A DNA stretch of 64,000 bases. It comes from Littorina saxatilis. Its lineage: Eukaryota; Mollusca; Gastropoda; Littorinimorpha; Littorinidae. The translations under genes were made by a program, and so were the position numbers. Location of the stretch: NCBI RefSeq assembly GCF_037325665.1, contig NC_090255.1, positions 29,881,985-29,945,984 on the forward strand, written 5' to 3'. The notes below the pieces were generated by a model. That model was not told the DNA's origin. It did no database searches and saw only the letters and a program-made list of their open reading frames with translations. Shown piece by piece: positions 23,182-34,100 of the stretch; position 1 is the stretch's first letter; every line of letters begins with the position of its first letter.

Positions 23182-23683
23182 CAGGGCCTAGCATTGGAAA
23201 AAGTGAGTTCAGCTTACAAAGGCGGGGGTCTGGGGACCGCAGGAGGCCCCCAGTGGGATCAAGGGCAAAGCCCCTGGTGGGGGTTATGCCATAGTCCATA
23301 GTCCGTATCGGCACATTACTTCTTCTGACTTGCCTTCGGAACGAAATCCAGCCATTCCCACTTCCAGGAATACCTGGATTCTTTGTCACTGAATGGCTGA
23401 CCACGTTCAACAACGCTTCGAGACACTATTTCAAGTCTAGAGCCACAAAACACCGGCACAAAGCATGCTCGCGCAATGCCAGAGGAAGTGCGTGCTCAAG
23501 CAAACTGTCAAATCGATTGAGAATTGAATCGAACGGCGCACAATACGAAAGCTGGGACTGTTTGGGTTTACCGTTTGGGAATAACAGGTTTTTGCATTTC
23601 GGCGTACACCAAAACGAGTTCCGCGTACTGGAGATGTTATTTCGGCGTAAAGAAAGCCGAACGGCTTACAATGCTAGGCCCTG
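23182..23683. mobile_element. 502-bp MITE with CAGGGCCTAGCATTG ends
   Basis: Terminal inverted repeats CAGGGCCTAGCATTG (23182-23196) and its complement (23669-23683) enclose a non-coding core. It interrupts a ~100-bp repeated block (gagctgaaatttggtgtgta) that occurs three times between 23080 and 23860. Flanking tatggg/tacggg may be a target duplication. CAGGG ends are common in hAT-like elements. Confidence 0.7.
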
Positions 23684-23919
23684 TACGGGTCGATTGAGCT
23701 GAAATTTGGTGTGTAGATTGTTAAGACCCGATTTTCTCAGAATGTTTGAGGTCTGTCTGTCCGTCTGTCTCTTTCTTTAGACTCGTATCTCTGGTACTTA
23801 TGGGTCAACTGAGCTGAAATTTGGTGTGTAGCTTGTTAAGACCTGATTTTCTCACATTTGTGGAGGTCCTAAAAGGGGGGTTCCACTGTGGCTGTTTTGA
23901 CTGCAAGACAAGGTGGGTT

Positions 23920-24026
23920 TTACTTGGTGGCCTTGCTCGTCCCACCCTGGGTAGTGCATTCCACCCAGTCTGGCCAGAACCTGTCCTTCATGCGCTCGCA
24001 GTACGACACCAGTCGAGGGAACTCTT
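23920..24026 (-). CDS. faxc: FAXC-like gene, last coding exon
   Basis: Acceptor gtttgttaacag. The exon reads EFPRLVSYCERMKDRFWPDW, then VECTTQGGTSKATK and TAA (23920-23922). The PxLxxYCxRxKxxFWPDW end is characteristic of the family. The Glu codon is split with exon 24294-24407. Confidence 0.92.
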
Positions 24027-24067
24027 CTGTTAACAAACACATGGAATAAACATTAAATTAAATAAAC

Positions 24068-24160
<93 letters not shown>

Positions 24161-27100
24161 CATGGAAACAAATTGAAACATTGAAATAGAATCCCCAATG
24201 CCAAAAATCTCTCTCTCTCTTCTCTCTCTCTAACACACACAAACACACATACACACACACTCCCTCCCCCTCCACTGTCACTGCTGAACACACCTTTAAA
24301 CATGTTGCTTGTAGGACCAGTGAGTTGCCAGTACAGCTGAGAGAGCTGACCAAAGATGGCACAGTCTTCCTCGCACGGCTGGTCACCCATCAGAAACCTT
24401 TTGGTGCCTGAAACACAAATCCACTGTAACAATCTTTTCAGACACACAGCTAAGTTACACACATTACACACGGTTTCGTTCCTGAAACATAACCTCACTA
24501 TACAAAAAAATCTGTTCAGACACACAGCTGGTTCAACATAAGACGATTATACATTGATAGGCTTCCATTTAAAAATTCTTTGTTGTTATCGTGGACTGAC
24601 GCCCGATCAAAGCATCATTGACTCGTAACTTGGGTGCTCCGTAACTGACTCGTAACCTTGGTGCTCCGTGACTGACTCGTCACCTGGGTGCTCCATACCC
24701 GACTCGTAACCTGGGTGCCCTGTAACTGACTCATAACCTGGGTGCTCCATAACTGACTCGTAACTTGGGTGCTCCGTAACTAACTCGTAACCTGGGTGCT
24801 CTGCAACTGACTCGTAAAGTGGGTGCTCCGTAACACTCGTAACATGGGTGCTCTGTAACCGACTTGTAACCTTGGTGCTCCTAACTGACTTGTATGAGAG
24901 TTGTAACCTGGGTGCTCCGTAACTGACCCGTAACTTGGGTGCTCCGTAACTGACCCGTACCGTGGGTGCTCCGTAACTGACTTGTAACTTGGGTGCTGCG
25001 TAACTGACTCGTAACTTGGGTGCTCCGTAACCGACTCATAACTTGGGTGCTCCCTAACTGACTCGTAACCTGGGTGCTCCGTAACTGACTCGTAACCCGG
25101 GTGCCCTGTAACCGACTCGTAACCTGGGTGCTCCGTAATTGACTCATAACCTGGGTGCTTGGTTGGGTGCTTCGTTACCTACTCATTATCATAGGCAGCG
25201 GTCAGTTACCTAGCAACTGATGGCTGGAGAAACACTGTTGTTGTGAATTTGAAATCAAGGGGTTGTCGAGAGTAACAACCTCCAGCTCTGTTTCAGCAAC
25301 TGTGTTTGAAACGAAATTTTCTGTAGACAGTCCTCGGTTAATACAGATAAAAATTAAATTGTTCAACCTTGTCATTTCTGTTTGGCATGCGTTTGAAAAA
25401 GTGGTCCTTACAACTTTTTTGGAAGAGTATAATGTACCTTTCCATAGCAACCACCTGTCTGTCTATAAGGACTGCTTTTATTTGGTCACTTCGGTGGTTG
25501 TTATTATAAAGGGAGGTTCGACTATATTTGAAATGAAACAGGACATTTTTGAGTCAAAAAGGTTGTTTTTGTTTGCCTTTCACGTTCCATGGACGAATTA
25601 CTGCTTTAAGATTTTAATCACACACATGTAGTCTGCTGACGGCAACAGACACCAGACTTAATGTCACACACTGTCTGCACACGGAGTCATTCCTCCAGGA
25701 ACCTTTGGAAACTCATGCTTGACCAATAACTCCACAGAAGTATTGCACAATCACAGTATCACACGGTAGCACAATCACATATCACACGGTAACATGATCA
25801 CATGTAGAGTCGCTCCTTTGAGGATCTTTCAACAGTCATGCTAGACAAAGATTTCCACAAACGATGAGACAAAGAAGTTGACAAATATCTTTCAAAAGTC
25901 ATGCTTAATCACCAATTCAACAAATGGTGAAACGAATAAGTTGACAAATATCTCCCAAAAGTCATGCTTAAAGGCACAGTGCAGCTCACAGCCTTCGTTT
26001 TGCGTTTTTGTTGCAGCTGAGTGCATTTACAGTTCAAAAATCCTCCTATGGTAGTAAAACAAACCCAAAACTACCCAACGACGACATCTGTGAAGCTCGA
26101 CAGTTTCTTGTTCACGCGAGTGCATAAATTAACCTAGTTATTACGTGGTGTTTGGTCGGAGTTCGATTCAACTGAGTGATTCCGGCCTCCATTTTGTTTT
26201 ACACAAACTCATGATGACGTCTGACATAGTTTGCTAGTGACGTGTCTTTTTGTGCATGATGTGGTGATCTACCTGATCTAAATTTAGATCCAAAAATAGG
26301 CCAAGACCAGCCGGGTCCGAGTACGAAATTAATTTGTAAAAAAATTGCAGTTCTTGACTCTTTGGGTGCAAGTCAATGAAACTTGGTAGTTCTTCTAACG
26401 GATAGCTGCCTGAGGTATGACTAAAAGCCCCAGGGGCTCTGTGCACCTGGATTTGACAAGTTCAGTACCTTTAATCACCAATTCAACAGATGGTGAAACG
26501 AATAAGTGGACAAATATCGTCCAAAAGTCATGCTTAACCACCACTTCAACACATGGTGAAACGAAGAAGTTGACAAAGGCAGCTCAGACGACACCACCAA
26601 ACATTTTAACAGCCTGTTGCCCTCACCGATAAAGACACTTAAAGCGGTCAGATCTTTCCGAGCGATGTGCAACACTTCGTCTTTGCTGTGCCTGCCCATT
26701 CCTTGGTCGAAAGCCATCCTTCGAACAGAGGGGGTGACGTAGAATCGCAGGAAGAGCCAGGAGAGCGGAAACGAGTACGCCATGCGGAAAAATTCCACAC
26801 TGACCTCCTGCACCCACCTCTGGACTACTAACACCCTGAAAATCAAGCGGGATGTCACGTTACAATGAAATTTTCCCTGAGAAAACAAAAAAGTCGCAGC
26901 GACTTACCGAGGTAGTCACTCAATGCGGTGAGATCCTTGCGTGCAATGTGGACAACTTCCTCCGAGCTGTGCCGTCCCATTCCCTGTTCCCACGCCTTTT
27001 TACGTATTGCAGGGGAGAGCATATACTTGACACCAAAGCTGGCGAACCGCCATTTGGGGAAGGCCTTGGCGACCAGATCCATGTCAAGATGCTGGACCCA

Positions 27101-28086
27101 TCGCTGGCAGACCAACACCCTGCGCACATCAGCACTCATTGAACAATTTCTCTTGTATTGAATTGTATTACAGTGGAACCCCCCTTTTAAGACCTCCAAA
27201 AATCTGAGAAAATCAGGTCTTAAAATGGAGGGAGTCTTAAAATGGAGGGAGTCTTAAAATGGATGTAAATTTACAGAGGTTAAAACAAAAGTCAGAGAAA
27301 ACAGGGTCTTATAAGGCCTGAAAAAGAAACAAGTCGCGTAAGGCGAAAATACAATATTTAGTCAAGTAGCTGTCGAACTCACAGAATGAAACTGAACGCA
27401 ACGCAACGCAGCAAGACCGTATACTCGTAGCATCGTCACTCCACCGCCCGTGGCAAAGGCAGTGCCCGTGGAATTGACAAGAAGAGCGGGGTATTCGTTG
27501 CGCTGAGAAGGATAGCACGCTTTTCTGTACCTCTCTTCGTTTTAACTTTCTGAGCGTGTTTTTAATCCAAACATATCATATCTATATATTTTTGGAATCA
27601 GGAACCGACAAGGAATAAGATGAAAGTGTTTTTAAATTGATTTCGAAAAAAAAATTTTGATAATAATTTTTATATATTTAATTTTCAGAGCTTGTTTTTA
27701 ATCCGAATATAACATATTAATATGTTTTTGGAATCAGCAAATGATGGAGAATAAGATGAACGTAAATTTGGATCGTTTTATAAATTTTTATTTTTTTTTA
27801 CAATTTTCAGATTTTTAATGACCAAAGTCATTAATTAATTTTTAAGCCACCAAGCTGAAATGCAATACCGAAGTCCGGGCTTCGTCGAAGATTACTTGAC
27901 CAAAATTTCAACCAATTTGGTTGAAAAATGAGGGCGTGACAGTGCCGCCTCAACTTTCACGAAAAGCCGGATATGACGTCATCAAAGACATTTATCAAAA
28001 AAATGAAAAAAACGTTCGGGGATTTCATACCCAGGAACTCTCATGTCAAATTTCATAAAGATCGGTCCAGTAGTTTAGTCTGAATC

Positions 28087-28130
<44 letters not shown>

Positions 28131-31100
28131 CGCACATACACCACGACCCTCGTTTCGATTCCCCCTCGATGTTAAAATATTTAGTCAAAACTTGACTAAA
28201 TATAAAAAGGTGTGGTTACGGTAACCCGACCTACCCTATTTTTAGGGGCCGACCCTATAACTTTTTATTACATTTGTCACCAAAAATAAAAATAAAAACA
28301 AGAAAACGAGTGTAGAAAACGCAATGAGAGCGAAAGCGCTCGAGTCGTCATGCAGTTCAAAATTGCTCAAAAGAATATCCATAGCTGCACACTTATTTCC
28401 CTGTCAGGTAGGTTTAATTTGTATACATTAGGAAAAAAAGTTTAAAAAAATATAAAACAAGAAGAGCAAACGCTCGATCGAGTCACTTTCGCAGTTCTGA
28501 ATATTATATGAGGCATCAGATGGACAGGAAGAAATTGCTATTCACAACACAATGAGTCACGTTCACATAAAATTTGAGCCCGGTCACTTTTATAGTTTCC
28601 GAGAAAAGCCCAACGTTAAGTTGTGTGTTGCCGAACAGAAAAGGCTAGTTATCTCCCTTGTTTTTCTGATAACGTTCGTAAAAGGCTACAGATGTAAATA
28701 CTTTGATGTAAAGAATAATCCTACAAAGTTTCAATCACATCCGATGAACTTTGTCAAAGATATAAAATGTCTAATTTTTCCTTTGACGCTGACCTGTGAC
28801 CTTGAAAAAGGTCAAAGGTCAACGAAACCATCGTTAAAGTGTAGAGGTCATTGGAGGTCACGACTAAACAAAATATGAGCCCGATCGCTTTGATAGTTTC
28901 CGAGAAAAGATATAAAATGTCTAATTTTTCCTTTGACGCTGACCTGTGACCTTGAAAAAGGTCAAAGGTCAACGAAACCATCGTTAAAGTGTAGAGGTCA
29001 TTGGAGGTCACGACTAAACAAAATATGAGCCCGATCGCTTTGATAGTTTCCGAGAAAAGTCCAACGTTAAGGTGGTGTCTACGGACGGCCGGACGGCCGG
29101 CCGGACAGACTAACACTGACCGATTACATAGAGTCACTTTTTCTCAAGTGACTCAAAAACTGATTGCCTACCTTCCTACTCTATTTTTTTGGGCTATGTT
29201 ACCTTAACCACACCTTTTTTTTTTTTTGGGGGGGGGGGGGCCTAAGGGAGGAAGTCTTAAATTGGAGGGTCTTAAAAGGGGGGTTCCACTGTAATGCAGG
29301 GTTCAACCTGGGAGAAAAAGACTATTGGCCAATTGGCAGACCGACACCCTGCGCATATGAACACTCATTGAACAATTTCTGTTGTACTGAATTGAATTAC
29401 TGCACCTGGAAGAAAAAGACTATGGGCCAATTGGTCCCCCTTTATTGCACAAGTCGATAGGTAATCTTGATGCTGGCATTGTCCTGCTCAAGGAAATTGG
29501 TGTGGGTCATTTTCAGATTGTATGCAAACCCGTAAAAAAGAACAAAATATGTGTGGTCAGGTTTTAGGCAAAGCAAGTACATGTATTGTGAGTTTAACAT
29601 AGTCTGAAACACTACTGTATGTACGAAGGACCCCTGCATTTGCATATGATTGCTTTTGGGCCATTCTTTGTTGCAGCTATAAAGAAAATCTTGATGGTGG
29701 CATTGTTCCACTCTAGGAAATTGGTGTGATCTATCAACTGAGCTACCGGGCCCCAAATTGGCCCAAACGGTTTACATGGAAAGTATCATGCCTTCAAGCA
29801 ATGAGCTCACCAGTATATGTCCTCCTCCGCCAATCGCTGGAAGGCCAAGGCCACTGCCCGTTGCTCGGGAGACAGCCAAGAGCTGAGGTCAACGTTGCGT
29901 TTCTTGTTGATGAACTCAATGCAAAAAGCAGAGTCGGCAACGCTATGTCCGTTGAACGAGATCCAGGGGTACTTGCCCTTGGAGGATTTCTTCATGTCAT
30001 GTACGTTCTGCGTGAGAAAAAGTTCAGAAATTTAAAAAACCAAAGGACTTCTGTACTCACCAATAGAAGGACAGCATAATACAATACACATTTTTGCTTA
30101 TGAAAGCTTCACCAGAAATGAGCTGTCTGGCACCAACAACAGGATTTTGAAAGAGAACAAAAAATAGCGTTCTGGCAAATTCATGGGACATTACTGCAGC
30201 AAATAATTAAGAGAGTGTTAGCAAGCAGTTACTTCCCTTCCAATGAAATTACCTGGACAATTCCCTGATATGAGGGTGGGGGCCCCTCTATTTTACAACC
30301 AATTTTTCTGGATGTTTTCAAAGTTGCAACCTAGAAGTTTCAATGTATTTAATTTGTTTAGGAACATATTCCAAAAATAACTCAAGGTCAAGGTCTTTAT
30401 TCGCTGTAGAGGAGTTGCGCCAAGTAGTGAGGCAAACAGCAGCTGCTACGTGAACAAGCCAACATGTCACCACACAACGTATTGAGCAGTAGAAAAAATT
30501 AGAGAAAAAAAAAGAAAGAAAAAAAAGAGAAAAAGAATTTTTTTTATTTTTATTTCTGAACATCATCTATTTCCACAATACATACCTTGTAAGGTATCTT
30601 GGCGATTCGCAGGTATGTTTCCAACTTGATCGCAAAAGGTGTCATGCTTGGTGCAAAGGGACCGCGACCAATCTGATGCAATATCACCGTGTCTTTGGGG
30701 TAGTCTTCTCTGCAATCACAAGTAAACAACAGCCTTGATAGATTCTTTCTTTATTTGATGTTTAACGTTGTTTTCAACTGTTCAAGGTTATATCGCGACG
30801 GGGAAAGGGGGAGATCGGATAGAGCCACTTGTTCATTATTTCTTGTTCACAAAAGCACCAATCAAAAAATTGCTCCAGGGGCTTGCAACGTAGTACAATA
30901 TATGACCTTACTGGGAGAATGCAAGTTTCCAGTACAAAGGACTTAACATTTCTTACATACTGCTTGACTAAAAACAAACATTGACTATATTCTATACAAG
31001 AAACACTTAACAAGGGTAAAAGGAGAAACAGAATCCGTTAGTCGCCTCTTACGACATGCTGGGGAGCATCGGGTAAATTCTTCCCCCTAACCCGCGGGGG

Positions 31101-34100
31101 GAACAGCCTTGATAGATCTAAATAACAATTTATATTGATGCTATTAATTTCATGGCTTGCACGGATGAAAGCAAAAATCACTGAAATTCTGAAAGCTTGG
31201 TCTGGAAACATGTTGAAGTTTACATTCAACATTGTTCAATTTGAAAATAGCTGATTGAGCACATCTATAAGGTTCTCATATTTACTCCCGGCGGAACTTC
31301 AAAAGTGTGATTCATGAAATGGTGCGCATTGTTCCAACAGTTTTATCAACGGTCACGTTTTCGTTACTGTTGTGCTTGTGAATGTAACGACTGTTCTCTC
31401 TTTTGAGCACTTGTGTGTACAAGATAAAATGTTGCACCTATTTCGATTGGCATGTACATTTCTATTAGAGTTCCTGGGCATGATGTCCCCAGACATTTTT
31501 TTCATTTTTTATATTTAGTCAAGTTTTGACTAAATATTTTAACATCGAGGGGGAATCGAAACGAGGGTCGTGGTGTATGTGCGTGTGTGCGTGCGTGTGT
31601 GCGTGCGTGTGTGTGTGTGTGTAGAGCGATTCAGACTAAACTACTGGACCGATCTTTATGAAATTTGACATGAGAGTTCCTGGGTATGAAATCCCCGAAC
31701 GTTTTTTTCATTTTTTTGATAAATGTCTTTGATGACGTCATATCCGGCTTTTCGTGAAAGTTGAGGCGGCACTGTCACGCCCTCATTTTTCAACCAAATT
31801 GGTTGAAATTTTGGTCAAGTAATCTTCGACGAAGCCCGGACTTCGGTATTGCATTTCAGCTTGGTGGCTTAAAAATTAATTAATGACTTTGGTCATTAAA
31901 AATCTGAAAATCTGTAAAAAAAAAAAACAATTTATAAAACGATCCAAATTTACGTTTATCTTATTCTCCATCATTTGCTGATTCCAAAAACATATAAATA
32001 TGTTATATTCGGATTAAAAACAAGCTCTGAAAATTAAATATATAAAAATTATTATCAAAATTTTTTTTCGAAATCAATTTAAAAACACTTTCATCTTATT
32101 CCTTGTCGGTTCCTGATTCCAAAAATATATAGATATGATATGTTTGGATTAAAAACACGCTCAGAAAGTTAAAACGAAGAGAGGTACAGAAAAGCGTGCT
32201 ATCCTTCTCAGCGCAACGAATACCCCGCTCTTCTTGTCAATTCCACGGGCACTGCCTTTGCCACGGGCGGTGGAGTGACGATGCTACGAGTATACGGTCT
32301 TGCTGCGTTGCGTTGCGTTCAGTTTCATTCTGTGAGTTCGACAGCTACTTGACTAAATATTGTATTTTCGCCTTACGCGACTTGTTGAATAAATGTCTTT
32401 GACGACGTCATATCCGGCTTTTTGTAAAAGTTGAGGCGGCACTGTCACACCCAATTTTTCAATAAAATTGATTGAAATTTTGGCAAAGCAATCTTCGACG
32501 AAGGCCGGACTTTGGTATTGCATTTCAGCTTGGAGGCTTAAGACTTAATTAATGACTTTGGTCATTAAAAATCTGAAAATTGTAAATAAAATTATTATTT
32601 GGTAAAACGATCCAAAATTACTTTCATTTTATTTTTCATCATGTTTGGATTCCAAAAACATATAATTATGTTATATTCGGATTAACCCCTTCACTGCCAC
32701 AGTATAACAGCATTTTGGTATTGCTGTGTGCCAGGGCAAAATTTCGCTTTCTTCGGTAGGTTCACTAATCTGTTCACTGCTCGATCATTTATTGAGATAT
32801 TTCTTAGATCTTTGGCATGTGTTTTGCTTATACCCTTGGCTTGGCTATTATAGGATGACATGATCATTGGACTTTGTTTGTGAATATTATAGTAAAAATT
32901 TATATAATGACCATTTTTGTCAAAAATTACAGTTACCGGACTTACACACACACACATTGCAGCACGTAAAACCACACAAAACATAATCCATAACATAACA
33001 TAACATAAATCACTGTATCGCTTGAAAACAGGTCTAAGAGTTGAGGTCCAACTTTTGGCCGCCATTGTGAATGCTATAGATCGGTTCTACATTTCTAACA
33101 CAGTTTTCAACACGTGGTAGTAACTTATCCGAACGGTCTATGGGAAAGAACTGTGTTTAGAACCCCTACAAGTACTTGGACAGTGGTTACCTCCCATTTA
33201 GTTTTCAGAAATGTCCTGAAATGTTGTTGACACAAATCCCACGTACGAAATACGGTTATGGGGGTACGACAAACCGAAAATGACAACGTATTACATACGG
33301 GGTGGGCAGTGAAGGGGTTAAACACAAGCTCTGAAAATTAAAAATATAAAAATTATGATTAAAATTAAATTTTCAAAATCGATTTAAAAACAATTTCATC
33401 TTATTCCTTGTCGGTTCCTGATTCCAAAAGCATATAGATGTGATATGTTTGGATTAAAAACACGCTCAGAAAGTTAAAACGAAGAGCGGTACAGAAAAGC
33501 GTGCTATGCAGCACAGCGCAACCACTACCGCGCTAAACAGGCTCGTCAATTTCACTGCCTTTTGCAGGAGCAGCGGACTACGGTCATTGTGAAAAAATGC
33601 AGTGTGTTCAGTTTCATTCTGTGAGTTCCACAGCTTGACTAAATGTAGTAATTTTGCCTTACGCGACTTGTTAACTATTCTTGGGACCGGAGACACGAAA
33701 CAGTTAAACCTAATTTAGTTAAAATATAGTAAACCAAACATTTTTTTTCTCTAAAACATCCATTTTGATTAATGTATTGACAGTCAAGGCCTACCGTCGC
33801 GATATAACCTTGAATGGTTGAAAACGACGTTAAACACCAAATAAATAAAGAAAAGAAAGTCAAGGCCTAAGTCATAGTGAACAGACTCAGTTTTTGCAGA
33901 TAAACGAAAAACGACAGTTAGGGTAGGTGTATTTAATTCCGACCGATTGAGATTATTGTTTCATTCTAAGGGCTCTGAATCGTAAAGATTGGCATAAGCC
34001 TATATGTCTTGTTTGGCTTGATCAGCGAATTCCGTATGTTGTATAAGACATAAGATAAGACATTAGACATAAGATCATATAATATTGTCAAAACAATTAA

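Larger units (their letters stand above)
27169..29293. mobile_element. Family E inverted-repeat element holding nested A, D and C insertions
   Basis: Outer ends tacagtggaaccccccttt and ggggggttccactgta are inverted copies with ttttaagacc and tcttaaaagg subterminal motifs. Inside lie family A (27330-28208, minus), then family D starting at 28209, itself split by family C (28454-29158), closing with D's right end at about 29218. It lies in the intron between exons 3 and 4B of the FAXC-like gene. Confidence 0.75.

Noticed and set aside
24600-25195. CRISPR-like regular repeats (also 11721-11919 and 61911-62135)
   Set aside because: Units are contiguous with no unique spacers. These are minisatellites in an animal genome.
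18811-28878. Identical 108-codon open frames at 18811-19137 and 28552-28878
   Set aside because: Both lie in near-identical copies of the family C element; conservation is at the DNA level and no domain is visible.
2711-32402. Recurrent open frame beginning MLSFSAQRIPRSSCQF at 2711, 27518 (minus) and 32196
   Set aside because: It lies within family A repeats; the frame follows from copy similarity and has no known domain.
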